This document shows, one piece after another, positions 9,301 through 17,021 of a stretch of DNA of 64,000 nt. Numbering within the stretch: position 1 is the first letter of the stretch; each line of letters begins with the position of its first letter. The DNA comes from Halopseudomonas laoshanensis (GTDB lineage Bacteria > Pseudomonadota > Gammaproteobacteria > Pseudomonadales > Pseudomonadaceae). A model generated the notes under the pieces. It ran no database searches. It saw only the letters and a program-made list of their open reading frames with translations, and was not told where the DNA came from. The stretch covers positions 1,116,001 through 1,180,000 of the forward strand of contig NZ_QOVF01000001.1 in assembly GCF_008365385.1 (NCBI RefSeq), given 5' to 3'. The position numbers and the translations under genes are program-made.

Positions 9301-9418
9301 CTGGGGGCCCATGGCTTACGTGTTGATCGGCGGTACGTTGGTTGGGACATTGATCACACTTTTGTTTCTTCCAGCGCTCTATGCCTTGTGGTTCAGGGTC
9401 AAGCCGGCTGGCCAGTAA
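6359..9418 (+). CDS. RND-family efflux pump, inner-membrane permease
   Basis: 1019 residues, the usual size for AcrB/HAE-type pumps. A first membrane helix near residues 20-38 is followed by a large periplasmic loop, a block of helices at about 335-500 with LGLLVDDAIIAIEMM (TM4 acidic residues used in proton relay), a second periplasmic loop, and a final helix block at about 865-1010. The GRAEDPQF and WPGASAEQ stretches are typical of the subclass resembling MexK/VexK-like pumps rather than AcrB itself. It overlaps the adaptor gene by 4 bp. Substrates cannot be predicted. Confidence 0.9.
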   Translation: MSHDPLRFNLSAHAVREKSVTLFFLLIVALAGIYSFFALGRAEDPQFSVRAMVVSVNWPGASAEQMQQQVADPLEKRIMEVAYFDKIETTARPGLVTMQVTFEDFTPSGELPQLFYEVRKRMQDEAPRLPPGVQGPFVNDDFSDVYFSLYSLTAPGMPQRQLVREAEALRNSFNRVEGVQKVRIIGEQSERVFVDLDAYRMAQLGLSLEQIADALEAYNRLLPAGLIETQGSRLYWRIDADLADLDAIRDVPLRVDDRLIRLGDVAEVVRGYEDPPSYMVRAFGEDALLLGVVLRKGENGLDVGEHLSDTYHQLADSMPLGMELRQVTNQREAITRAVELFQIKFLIAVLVVMLVSFVSLGLRPGLIVGIAVPLTLGITFLLMLMRGMNLDRITLGALIIALGLLVDDAIIAIEMMLVKMEEGWDKVRAAAHAWTVTAAPMLSGTLVTVIGFVPIGFAKSGVGEYTGNIFWVLAFALLASWFVAVVFTPWLGVALLKEVKSPHTDHAQTYNTRGYQRFRRLIASCVRYRKSVVLATVGLFALAIVGMGAVVQKQFFPSSDRPEVLIEVFMPEGSSISATDDVARRLEAALKGHEEVVSLSTYVGAGAPRFFLSLNPEQPNPGFAKLVAIARDDAGRDQLIRIMRERVAAGEFPEARVRVHQLVFGPPVVWPVSFRVMGPDTDVLRGLADQVRQIMAEHPAVFNANLDWSERVPVARLKLDNERLRSIGLTPRELSRQLQFQWGGMPATVLREDVRSVQLVMRGVPEGIKDFADLPLRTADGRNITLQQAGLIEMVSEDPVLKRYNREPFITVQGDVRGAQPPDVTWALWEQLDELRQQLPAGYHLEVGGSVEQSAKGQASIKKVQPIMIGLMMIIIMLQMRSFSGTFMVLATAPLGVIGATLALIIGNQPFGFVALLGLTGLAGILMRNTLILTMQIDDNLASGMNKFDALVEATVQRTRPVLLTALAAALAFVPLAHDAFWGPMAYVLIGGTLVGTLITLLFLPALYALWFRVKPAGQ

Positions 9419-9472
9419 TTCCGCTTTACTCTATCCTGAGCACATGGAAAATCCGGAGTCGAGTGAAAAGGA

Positions 9473-10657
9473 ATGCTGGACGTAAAAACCCTGATGCTGG
9501 TGCTTGCTTTCACCACGGCTCTGTCGGTGGCAGGGTTGGCGGTGGCGGCGGCACTTAATCGTCAGGTCAGAGCGATCCGCTATTGGACGTTGGGTTTGGC
9601 TGTGTTTGTCGCCGGCCTGGTATTGCAGGTGGCCAGCCCGCCATTGCCTCTGTGGATCAGCGCAGCCGTTATCACCCAAGCTTATTTTGTGCTCTGGTGG
9701 GGTAGCCGTCTCTACCGTGGCGGCAATGAGTTCTGGGGTTTCAGCAAAGTCATGTTGGCCATCCTGTTAGTCCAGGGTCTGGCGTTCTTCCTGCTGCGCG
9801 ATTCGTTTCGCTACAGCACTATGCTGCACAGCGCCATCGTGGTCGGGCTCAGTATTCTGACGATACGGGAGTTGCGGCTGCTGGCGGGCTTTCAACGTTC
9901 GTTATTCTGGCTCTGGACGCTGTTGTGGTCGGTACATGGGTTGATCTACCTGAGGCGCTTTTTCCTGTACTTGCTGGATACCGCCTATACCGGTGCCGGC
10001 AGCTTTCAAGCCGCAGCCGAGATCGAGTCGCTGAACTATATGGAGGGGATAGCTTTTGTTTACGGCTTTACCTTGCTGTGCATAGTGCTGACTACCCGCA
10101 GCCTTCAGGATGCTTTGCGGCTGCAGGCGGCGATAGATCCGTTAACCGGACTGTTCAACCGTCGCGCTTTCGAAGAGTCGGCGATCAGGATGTTGGTGGC
10201 AGGGCAGCGCAACGGGCGACCGGTGTCTTTATTGCTGATGGATCTGGATCACTTTAAAGCCATCAACGACGATCACGGGCACAAGGCCGGTGATGGAGTG
10301 TTGGTTAAATTCGCCAAGCACCTGGTAGACCATACCCGGGTGCCGGACCTGATCTGCCGGTTTGGCGGCGAGGAGTTCGTTGTGCTGCTTCCCGATACCA
10401 GCCAGGAGCAGGCGAGGACGCTGGCCGAACGCATTCGCGCCGAGTGGGAGAAGGTGGCTATCCAGAGCAGCCGCGGTGATTTCCGGGCGACTGTTTCCAT
10501 CGGCCTGGCTGAAGCCACCCTGGATGAGCGGGAAAATCTATACGACCTGGCTGACCGCGCTGATCAAGCGCTTTATGCGGCCAAACAGCAGGGCCGCAAC
10601 CGCATCCTCAGTTGGGAGCGTGGCCTGCGGCTTGCAGCGGTCGAGACGGTACTCTGA
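9473..10657 (+). CDS. Membrane-bound diguanylate cyclase (GGDEF)
   Basis: 394 residues. About six hydrophobic segments occupy residues 1-210 and form a membrane sensory part; the C-terminal GGDEF domain begins near DPLTGLFNRRAFEE (222-235). The active-site loop is GGEEF (298-302), intact for cyclic di-GMP synthesis. An RVPD motif (289-292) sits five residues before it, which is the RxxD inhibitory site for product feedback. No EAL domain is present. The gene is monocistronic: 54 bp after the RND gene with its own AAAAGGA ribosome binding site, and converging with a periplasmic binding protein gene at the 3' end. Confidence 0.92.
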   Translation: MLDVKTLMLVLAFTTALSVAGLAVAAALNRQVRAIRYWTLGLAVFVAGLVLQVASPPLPLWISAAVITQAYFVLWWGSRLYRGGNEFWGFSKVMLAILLVQGLAFFLLRDSFRYSTMLHSAIVVGLSILTIRELRLLAGFQRSLFWLWTLLWSVHGLIYLRRFFLYLLDTAYTGAGSFQAAAEIESLNYMEGIAFVYGFTLLCIVLTTRSLQDALRLQAAIDPLTGLFNRRAFEESAIRMLVAGQRNGRPVSLLLMDLDHFKAINDDHGHKAGDGVLVKFAKHLVDHTRVPDLICRFGGEEFVVLLPDTSQEQARTLAERIRAEWEKVAIQSSRGDFRATVSIGLAEATLDERENLYDLADRADQALYAAKQQGRNRILSWERGLRLAAVETVL

Positions 10658-10658
10658 T

Positions 10659-11921
10659 TCAGCGCAATTGCTCAGGTTGGTTATGGGCTCGCCGTTCGGC
10701 AATCCATTGTTCTTTGCTCATCGCTGCCTGTTCGCCGGGCATCGCCGCCAATAGCTCGAAGTAATCCTGCCGGAGCGGGTCGAGCATCACCTTGGAGCGC
10801 GGCTTTATTCTTACCGCGTACACGGTTTGCACGTTCTGGTGATCAAAGGCGCGCCAACTCTGTGCGTCTTTGAGCAATTGGTATTCATGCCCCTCCAGCG
10901 CGGTGATCAATCTTTCGGTATCCAGGCTGCCCGTCCGCGCGACCGCATCGGCCCATTGATAGACAATGCTGTACGCCGAGGCGGCTGAGGTAGAGGGGTA
11001 GGTCTGGTAAAGCTCCACAAACCGCTCCACGAAAGCCTGCCCGCGCGCATGGTTGTATACGTAGGGCACATTCCAGGTCCAGGCAGATGCGCCCAGTACA
11101 CCTTCCATCAATGCCGGGCCAGCCTGCTCGACCATACTCAATGTCAGGTTAGGCACGACTATCTGGGTGGTTTTGGTCAAACCCATCTGGTGAGCCATGC
11201 GCATACCCTTGACCATCTGATCACCGAACAGCACCAATACCAGGACCTCCGGCTTGGCATCGAGCGCCGCCTGCATGGCCACACGCAGATCTTTCTGCAT
11301 TGACCCTGGGAAAGGGATCAGTGTGCGGCCATGTTCGCTGAGGTCATCGGTACCGGTGAAGTGGCGCATCGATTGCTCGGTCGTGTGGCCCCAGGTGTAG
11401 TCTGCCGTGACGTAGAAGTAGCGGGTATCCGGCATCTGTTCATTCAACTGCTGCCCCAATACCCGCGACGCCATCCAGGCGTTATAGCTCTCGCGAAACA
11501 TGTAGCGATGAGCGTCTTTGCCGGTGGTGTCGTTGGAGTAGGTGAGGGTGCCGAAATATAGCAGTCCGAGGTCGCGTGCGCGCTTCCCGGCCGCAACCGC
11601 TACCGCGCTGGAGGCGCCACCAAACAGCATCTGAGCGCCTTCTGCAGCCAACTCGTTGACGTTGCTTACTGCTCGCGCTGGCTTGGAGGCGGTGTCGCGT
11701 TCAAGTATCGCCAAGGGGCGCCGCAGCACACCACCAGCCTGATTGATCTCATCCACCGCCATCAGCGCGCCGCGCACCTGCATCAGACCTTCTTGCTCAT
11801 ACTCGCCCGAGCGTGGCGCGTTGAGTCCCAGCAAAATAGGGTCTGCGGCACCCGCCGTCTGGCTGTTCAACAGAGCGCAAAACAGCATGCCGAACAGACA
11901 ATATTTCCTTGTGATGTTCAC
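10659..11921 (-). CDS. Type I periplasmic binding protein (amide/urea/amino-acid family)
   Basis: 420 residues with a cleavable signal peptide (YCLFGMLFCALLNSQTAGAA). The mature protein starts with ADPILLGLNAPRSGEYEQEG and matches the Leu/Ile/Val-binding, AmiC and UrtA-like fold. It carries FYVTADYTWGHTTEQSMRHF near residue 160. Such proteins deliver amino acids, urea or short amides to an ABC importer or act as sensors. No permease or ATPase gene is adjacent, so it may serve a distant transporter or a signalling protein. The start is GTG at 11921, supported by AAGGA eight bases upstream. It converges with the diguanylate cyclase gene with only 1 bp between. Confidence 0.8.
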   Translation of the reverse strand: MNITRKYCLFGMLFCALLNSQTAGAADPILLGLNAPRSGEYEQEGLMQVRGALMAVDEINQAGGVLRRPLAILERDTASKPARAVSNVNELAAEGAQMLFGGASSAVAVAAGKRARDLGLLYFGTLTYSNDTTGKDAHRYMFRESYNAWMASRVLGQQLNEQMPDTRYFYVTADYTWGHTTEQSMRHFTGTDDLSEHGRTLIPFPGSMQKDLRVAMQAALDAKPEVLVLVLFGDQMVKGMRMAHQMGLTKTTQIVVPNLTLSMVEQAGPALMEGVLGASAWTWNVPYVYNHARGQAFVERFVELYQTYPSTSAASAYSIVYQWADAVARTGSLDTERLITALEGHEYQLLKDAQSWRAFDHQNVQTVYAVRIKPRSKVMLDPLRQDYFELLAAMPGEQAAMSKEQWIAERRAHNQPEQLR

Positions 11922-12056
11922 TTGGCCAGTCCTTATTTATTGTTATCGGATTTTTTCGGAATGGCCAAACGTATACATCAAAAATGCGGTAGGAGGGGAT
12001 TAGCTATTGGTCGATAGTTGCCAATGGTCAGCATGCACTTCATTGGATGGCCGCCA

Positions 12057-12485
12057 TCAGCGCGTGGGCGGTTCAGGCAACAGTTGTGCGAGCTCCGCGG
12101 CATTGCGTGGCTGCACCATTCGCCCGATTACCTCAGCATTCTGATCGAGCAGGGTCAGGTCGCCGTCCTGTGTCCCGTGCTGACGGGCGAAGGCTCGTCC
12201 GACCGGCTGACCCTGATGAGCGATCCTGAAAAGGATCGCGTCCTGATATTGCGGCTCTACCTGGCGCATCAGCTCCAACACCTCGGCACCATTGAGCAGA
12301 TTAACGTCACGGGTCAGAACCAGCACCGGGCGCTCGCCGCCGATCACCGACAAATCGGTAGAAATACCCGAGCGCGGCAATTGCTGCCACACCACCAGCG
12401 CCATGCCGGCGATCAACAAAACCAGAAATACGACTTTTATCCAGCCGGGAATAGCTCGTTTGGGTTGTTCTGCAGGACCACTCAT
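12057..12485 (-). CDS. Membrane-anchored thioredoxin-fold-like protein, unknown function
   Basis: About 142 residues: a short basic N-terminus, one transmembrane helix (VVFLVLLIAGMALVVW), then a roughly 100-residue domain. The domain has alternating strand/helix character, VLVLTRDVNLLNGAEVLELM followed by GDLTLLDQNAEVIGRM, which resembles a redox-inactive thioredoxin-like fold; no CxxC is present. It probably faces the periplasm. I chose the ATG at 12485 because GAGAG lies nine bases upstream; an ATG two codons earlier has the same site only three bases away. There is no operon partner. Function unknown. Confidence 0.55.
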   Translation of the reverse strand: MSGPAEQPKRAIPGWIKVVFLVLLIAGMALVVWQQLPRSGISTDLSVIGGERPVLVLTRDVNLLNGAEVLELMRQVEPQYQDAILFRIAHQGQPVGRAFARQHGTQDGDLTLLDQNAEVIGRMVQPRNAAELAQLLPEPPTR

Positions 12486-12582
12486 ACGCATTCGCTCTCA
12501 ACGACAAATACATAGTGTCTCACGGCCCCCGCCATTCGGGGTGCCGGAGAAATGTCTTTGAACATAATGAGAGGTGAATGCT

Positions 12583-13107
12583 ATGAAATTGCGATTCCGT
12601 TTGTTGCTGTTAATGCTGACGAGTCTGTTCAGGTCCAAACAGCCCATGTCCCATATCAGCCGGTTAAAGTTAAGAGTGTGGCCGGTGGATGTGGATATAA
12701 AAAAGGTCAATATCGAGCGGTTTTTCGCGTTTGGCGATCTTGGCTGGGCGTCGATGCTGATGGATTGGGGCATCTTCCGGCAGATTCTCACCAGCCGTTA
12801 TGCTCCGTTCGGCAAATGCCTGTCTTTAAGTGTAAAAGGGCCGTTGTGGCTGTTTCAACGCTTCGAGATTCAGACGACGATCATCTGGTGCGATCACTAT
12901 TGGGTCTATGCTGAGCAGCAGTTTTTGTCCAAGGGCCAAATAGTCGCTATCTCGGTTATCAAGGGCGGCGTACTGCAGGAGGGGCGTCTACTCAAGGTCA
13001 ATCAGTGGATGCCTCAAGCCGAATTGGTATCAGTGCTGGGCAAGCCGGAGTTGGTAGATCTCTATCAACGTACTGAAAAGGCCATGTGGCGAGCTACGCG
13101 CGGCTAA
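12583..13107 (+). CDS. Thioesterase-like hot-dog fold protein
   Basis: 174 residues. The stretch KVNIERFFAFGDLGWASMLMDWG resembles the Dxxxxxxxx(N/D)xxY(F) entry helix of 4HBT-type acyl-CoA thioesterases, and TIIWCDHYWVYAEQQFLSKGQIVA resembles their central strands. The length suits the THEM6-like group. The expected catalytic Asp cannot be confirmed by eye. The start is the ATG at 12583 with GAGG eight bases upstream; a GTG three codons earlier is less likely. A strong stem-loop follows at 13118-13154. The gene is divergent from the thioredoxin-like gene. Confidence 0.5.
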   Translation: MKLRFRLLLLMLTSLFRSKQPMSHISRLKLRVWPVDVDIKKVNIERFFAFGDLGWASMLMDWGIFRQILTSRYAPFGKCLSLSVKGPLWLFQRFEIQTTIIWCDHYWVYAEQQFLSKGQIVAISVIKGGVLQEGRLLKVNQWMPQAELVSVLGKPELVDLYQRTEKAMWRATRG

Positions 13108-13117
13108 TAGCGCCAAA

Positions 13118-13154
13118 CGGCACCGGGCCCGCCACCGGCGGCCTCCCGGTGCCG
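13118..13154 (+). terminator. Strong GC stem-loop after the thioesterase-like gene
   Basis: Perfect 10-bp arms CGGCACCGGG (13118-13127) and CCCGGTGCCG (13145-13154) enclose a GC-rich 17-base loop that can form a small inner hairpin. It begins 10 bp after the stop codon. No T-run follows, so it may be a transcript-stabilising structure or a weak terminator. Confidence 0.4.
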
Positions 13155-13215
13155 ACTATGGCACTGCTATATGGCATAGTGGCAATCTTCCATCTGCAAT
13201 GAGGCTGGGAATACC

Positions 13216-13887
13216 ATGATTGTTGTCCACCACCTGAATAATTCACGCTCACAGCGTATCCTCTGGCTGCTTGAGGAGCTGGGGCTGGAATATGAAGTAC
13301 GGCGCTATGAGCGTGACCCAGAGACGATGCTGGCACCGCCGGAACTCAAGGCGGTACATCCGTTGGGAAAGTCACCGGTAATTACTGATGGTGATCTGAC
13401 GGTGGCAGAATCTGGCGCGATTATCGAGTACCTGGTCGAGACGTACGGCCAAGGGCATCTTGCACCCGCACGCGGCACACCCGAACGTCTGCGTTACACC
13501 TACTGGCTACATTATGCCGAGGGCTCCGCGATGCTGCCGCTTCTGCTCAAGCTGGTGTTCAATCGCGTTGAAACGGCGCCGATGCCGTTTTTTGCCAAAC
13601 CCTTTGCCAGGGGCATTGCTCGGCAGGTCAAAGGCAAATTTGTTGAACCGCAGATCCTTCAACATCTGAATTACATGAACAATGAACTAGCTGCCACAGG
13701 CTGGTTTGCCGGGGCTGAATTCAGCGCTGCCGATGTGCAGATGAGTTTTCCGTTGGAGGCCGCCGCCGCGCGCGGGGGGCTGGATAAACAATGGCCACAT
13801 TTGATGAGCTTTCTTGAGCGCGTGCATGATCGGCCTGCCTACAAGAGAGCACTGGAGCGCGGTGGCGAGTACGGGATTATTGGCTGA
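13216..13887 (+). CDS. Glutathione S-transferase family protein
   Basis: 223 residues. The N-terminal thioredoxin-like domain is recognisable: VVHHLNNSRSQRILWLLEEL with the Ser-Gln-Arg active-site region, then HPLGKSPVITDGDLTVAESGAIIEYL, which carries the cis-Pro and the Glu-Ser glutathione-gamma-glutamyl contact. The C-terminal all-helical domain contains FSAADVQMSFPLE, the usual N-capping motif. It probably conjugates or reduces electrophiles in the cytoplasm; the substrate is unknown. It is monocistronic. Confidence 0.88.
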   Translation: MIVVHHLNNSRSQRILWLLEELGLEYEVRRYERDPETMLAPPELKAVHPLGKSPVITDGDLTVAESGAIIEYLVETYGQGHLAPARGTPERLRYTYWLHYAEGSAMLPLLLKLVFNRVETAPMPFFAKPFARGIARQVKGKFVEPQILQHLNYMNNELAATGWFAGAEFSAADVQMSFPLEAAAARGGLDKQWPHLMSFLERVHDRPAYKRALERGGEYGIIG

Positions 13888-14041
13888 AAAGTATCCGCGG
13901 GGTTGGCGGCTCATCTGCCTGACTCGTGCGGCATGTCTGGCCCGCAGAAAAAAACACGCGAGCCTATTGTCTTTATTCACTCTGTTGCATAGAGTACTTT
14001 GCTTATAACAAATTGCATTTAATAATAACAAGAGATGACCA

Positions 14042-14590
14042 ATGCCACCCTCCGCTGAAGAAGCCGCTCAGGCTTTGCGCGACATCGCGGCTATCAATGC
14101 GCGTGCTGCTGGTTTTCAGGACTACCAGGCAGAATCCAACCAGTTGATTCTGTGGGGCAGCGTGCATGTCATCGGTTTCGTTCTCACCGCTCTTTTCCCG
14201 CATTTCTTGTTGTTTATCTGGATTCCCCTGATTGTACTTGGCCTGGCTGGCGGCACCGTGCTTGCGGCCCGGGCTGCGCCTTTGTTGCCTGGCATCGTCT
14301 GGCGCTACCTGGTGGTGATCGGCACCATTCTGCTATTCCATATTCTGATCAATATCATCATGTGGCCGGTGGCAGCGCAGCAAGCAACGCTAGTCGGGCC
14401 ACTGCTGGTCTGCACACTGTATGTTTTCCGCGGCGTTCACCTGCGGCCGCGGTATTTTCTGATCGGGGTACTGGTCGCCACTCTCTGCCTGATCGGCTAT
14501 GCCTTTTTCGTCGCCTACTTTTGGTGGTGGATGGCTTTTGCCTACGGTGGCAGCTTTGTGCTGTTTGGCCTCTGGTTGAGGCCGCGCTGA
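14042..14590 (+). CDS. Hypothetical integral membrane protein
   Basis: 182 residues. A short soluble N-terminus (PSAEEAAQALRDIAAINARA) is followed by five or six hydrophobic segments from about residue 38 to the end, finishing in basic residues. I do not recognise a named family. The next gene, a winged-helix regulator, starts 1 bp after this stop, and exbB-exbD-tonB follow, so it probably heads a six-gene operon. An AT-rich stretch at about 13990-14030 could hold the promoter. It may be a membrane component whose expression is linked to the small regulator, but this is inference. Confidence 0.65.
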   Translation: MPPSAEEAAQALRDIAAINARAAGFQDYQAESNQLILWGSVHVIGFVLTALFPHFLLFIWIPLIVLGLAGGTVLAARAAPLLPGIVWRYLVVIGTILLFHILINIIMWPVAAQQATLVGPLLVCTLYVFRGVHLRPRYFLIGVLVATLCLIGYAFFVAYFWWWMAFAYGGSFVLFGLWLRPR

Positions 14591-14591
14591 C

Positions 14592-14936
14592 ATGCAAACC
14601 CCCAATGAAATCATCCACCAGCCGGTACGGCTGAAGATCATGGCCGCGCTCAACACGTTGGCGCCAAATCAGTGGCTGGAGTTCGTCGCGCTACGCGCCA
14701 TAGTCGATACCACAGATGGCAATCTGGGTGCGCACCTCGCCACCCTGGAAGCCGCTCATTACGTCAGCATCAAGAAAGATTTCGCCGGGAAAAAGCCACG
14801 TACACGTGTGTGCCTCAGTGCACGGGGGCGTGAAGCTTTCTCCGGCTATGTGGCAACCCTGCATGCCATTCTGGCGATTGATTCGCTGGGCGGCGCTGAG
14901 GCCTCACCGACTAACACTCCTAACAACAACCAATAA
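14592..14936 (+). CDS. Small winged-helix DNA-binding regulator
   Basis: 114 residues. The sequence HQPVRLKIMAALNTL, then VALRAIVDTTDGNLGAHLATLEAAHYVSIKK and TRVCLSARGREAF, is the pattern of the MarR-like winged-helix group often encoded beside a small membrane protein. There is no separate ligand domain. It sits between the membrane protein gene (1 bp) and exbB (18 bp). It could autoregulate this operon; the target is not known. Confidence 0.8.
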   Translation: MQTPNEIIHQPVRLKIMAALNTLAPNQWLEFVALRAIVDTTDGNLGAHLATLEAAHYVSIKKDFAGKKPRTRVCLSARGREAFSGYVATLHAILAIDSLGGAEASPTNTPNNNQ

Positions 14937-14954
14937 TCAATAATCGGGGTTTAT

Positions 14955-15830
14955 ATGGATACGCGAACATTAGGCTTTCATTCGACACGCTGGCAATCGC
15001 GGTTGCGCATGCTGATGCTGGTGCTGTTAATCGGGGTGACGGGACTGACCGCCAGCGCGGTGCTTGCCCAGGTTGAAGAGGAGTCAGCCACGCCCATAAA
15101 TACCCCAACCCAAAACAGCGATTTGAACGCCCCGGAAACCGCTGTAGCGCCAATGCCGGTGCCTGAGCGTTTTGGCGTGCGCGAGATGTTCACGCAGGCG
15201 GACGTAGTGGTCAAAGCGGTAATGATCTTCCTGGTCCTGTGTTCGCTTTTAACCTGGGCGGTGCTATTTGAAAAGCTGGTGGTATTTGCCAAAGCGCGGC
15301 GTGCCAATCAGCGTTTTCTGGCGGGTTTTCGCAACAACGATCTGACGCTACTGCATGAGCAGGCTGAGCACAGCGCGATGGGCCGAATGTGGCAGGTGGC
15401 ACAGGCGGAAGTCACGCACTTCGGGCGTAACCGTAGCGCCGATGCAGATCAAATAAATCGACTACTACAACGCATGTCGCTGACTGCCAGTATTGTGCAG
15501 GAGCGTGACCTGGCACGCCTGGGCAGCATGATGGGGGTGCTGGCGACCATTGGTGCAACCGCACCTTTCATCGGCCTGTTCGGTACCGTGTGGGGCATTC
15601 TCAACAGCTTTGCCAGCATTGCCACGATGAAGTCGGCCAGTCTGGCCATCGTCGCACCGGGCATCGCTGAAGCCTTGTTGGCAACCGCGTTGGGCTTGTT
15701 TGCCGCCATCCCGGCGGTGATGATCTTCAACAAGTTCGCGCGAGACATTAACGGCTTCGTCGGTGGGCTGGACAACTTTTCGGCGGAGATGATTGCCGAC
15801 GTGTCGCGCAAGCTTGATGAGGTGAAATAG
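14955..15830 (+). CDS. exbB: ExbB-type proton channel of the TonB energising complex
   Basis: 291 residues. An N-terminal hydrophobic segment ending in ASAVLAQ looks like a signal or extra helix, an extension common in Pseudomonas ExbB proteins. Three core helices follow: one near 85-110 and two after 185. The conserved segment LGVLATIGATAPFIGLFGTVWGI matches MotA/TolQ/ExbB proton channels. ExbB forms the pentameric inner-membrane channel that couples proton flow to TonB. exbD starts 2 bp after the stop. Confidence 0.9.
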   Translation: MDTRTLGFHSTRWQSRLRMLMLVLLIGVTGLTASAVLAQVEEESATPINTPTQNSDLNAPETAVAPMPVPERFGVREMFTQADVVVKAVMIFLVLCSLLTWAVLFEKLVVFAKARRANQRFLAGFRNNDLTLLHEQAEHSAMGRMWQVAQAEVTHFGRNRSADADQINRLLQRMSLTASIVQERDLARLGSMMGVLATIGATAPFIGLFGTVWGILNSFASIATMKSASLAIVAPGIAEALLATALGLFAAIPAVMIFNKFARDINGFVGGLDNFSAEMIADVSRKLDEVK

Positions 15831-15832
15831 CC

Positions 15833-16267
15833 ATGGGCATCCAGTTCAATTCAGGCCCCATGGTCAAGCGACATAACTATCAGCAGAACGCGGAAATGAA
15901 CATCACCCCGTTCGTCGACGTGATGCTGGTGTTGTTGATCATCTTCATGGTGGCAGCGCCACTGGCAACAGTAGATGTGCCGGTGGATCTACCCAGTAAT
16001 GCGGCAACGCCAAGCCCTCCGCCAACGGATCCAGTGTATGTGAGCGTGCAGGCCGACGGCTTGCTGTTTGTTCAGGAGCAGGAAATAGCCCTCAACCAAT
16101 TGCAATCACAGATACTGGGTATCACCTCGGGTGACCTTGAAACCCGATTATTCCTGCGCGGTGACCAGGCGGTGGACTACGGCACCTTGATGCGGGTCAT
16201 GAACACGTTGCAGAAGGCCGGTTACACGCGCATTAGCCTGGTTGCCTCGGAAGAGTTGGAGCCCTGA
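15833..16267 (+). CDS. exbD: ExbD-type protein of the TonB energising complex
   Basis: 144 residues, the usual ExbD/TolR size. A short cytoplasmic N-terminus is followed by MNITPFVDVMLVLLIIFMV, whose Asp in PFVDVMLVLL is the essential proton-carrying residue, and by a periplasmic domain. The stop overlaps the ATG of the tonB-like gene by 1 bp (TGATG), indicating translational coupling. Confidence 0.93.
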   Translation: MGIQFNSGPMVKRHNYQQNAEMNITPFVDVMLVLLIIFMVAAPLATVDVPVDLPSNAATPSPPPTDPVYVSVQADGLLFVQEQEIALNQLQSQILGITSGDLETRLFLRGDQAVDYGTLMRVMNTLQKAGYTRISLVASEELEP

Positions 16268-16998
16268 TGAGCGCCCCGACGACAGGCCTCAAGTGGTCTG
16301 GAAGGCTGCTGGTTATCCTGCTTTCGGTTGTATTTCACGCTGCGCTGCTTGCTTGGCTGTTGAGTGGCCGCCTGGCTCAGCCGATGCCTGAAGAAGCCGT
16401 GGTGGTTGCGGTGGATATGGTCAGTATTCCCCCACCGCCAGAGCCAGAGCCAGAGCCGGAACCCGAACCTGAACCTGAACCTGAACCAGAGCCGGAACCC
16501 GAGCCCGAACCCGAGCCCGAACCACCCCCGGTTGCCGAGCCCGAGCCACCGCGTCGGCCGGAACCTGTGGTGGCAAAACCAGCTGCGAAACCTGCGGGCC
16601 CGCCAGTGCATGCTTTTGGCGCTAATACCCAGTTCGCCGCACCACCTGCGCCACCTGCGGATGCGCCCACGCGCGGCCGAACGGCCCCGCCCGGATACGC
16701 CGACACGGTAAAAAACCGGGTTATAGCGCAGCTGAAGCGGCCAGAGGGAGCAGTGTACAAGCCGCCGCCGGGCTACAAGGGTGATCCGAATGACTTCAAG
16801 CGTCAGTGCTATATCCCCTATGAAATCACTGTGGATGCCAACGGGCGGATGCTTTCTTACCAGATCAATCGCTGCGGTGATGAGCTGCTGGATGCGGCCG
16901 CCGATCAAGCGATCCGCCAGGCCGGTCCTTTCCCGCCACCGCCCGGCGGGGGAACAGCTCAGTACACCATTTATGGCACGGCGATTTTCATCAAATAA
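16267..16998 (+). CDS. tonB: TonB-family energy transducer with TolA-like C-terminus
   Basis: 243 residues: a cytoplasmic N-terminus, one membrane anchor (LLVILLSVVFHAALLAWLL), a proline-rich spacer with fourteen consecutive Glu-Pro pairs, and a C-terminal domain. The C-terminal part (YEITVDANGRMLSYQINRCG, then an Ala-rich helix and AGPFPPPP) is closer to TolA/TonB_2-type domains than to E. coli TonB. It has two cysteines (QCYIPY and NRCGD), as in disulfide-bonded TolA-C domains. It transmits the ExbB/ExbD force to outer-membrane receptors. The large lipoprotein gene follows at once. Confidence 0.82.
   Translation: MSAPTTGLKWSGRLLVILLSVVFHAALLAWLLSGRLAQPMPEEAVVVAVDMVSIPPPPEPEPEPEPEPEPEPEPEPEPEPEPEPEPPPVAEPEPPRRPEPVVAKPAAKPAGPPVHAFGANTQFAAPPAPPADAPTRGRTAPPGYADTVKNRVIAQLKRPEGAVYKPPPGYKGDPNDFKRQCYIPYEITVDANGRMLSYQINRCGDELLDAAADQAIRQAGPFPPPPGGGTAQYTIYGTAIFIK
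16441..16524 (+). repeat. Hexanucleotide Glu-Pro codon repeat in tonB
   Basis: Fourteen tandem GA(A/G)CC(N) units code for (Glu-Pro)14 in the periplasm-spanning linker. Third positions vary, so the peptide rather than the DNA seems conserved, but the tract is a candidate for length variation among strains. Confidence 0.9.
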
Positions 16999-17021
16999 TG
17001 ACAATTAATCAGGAGCATCTG

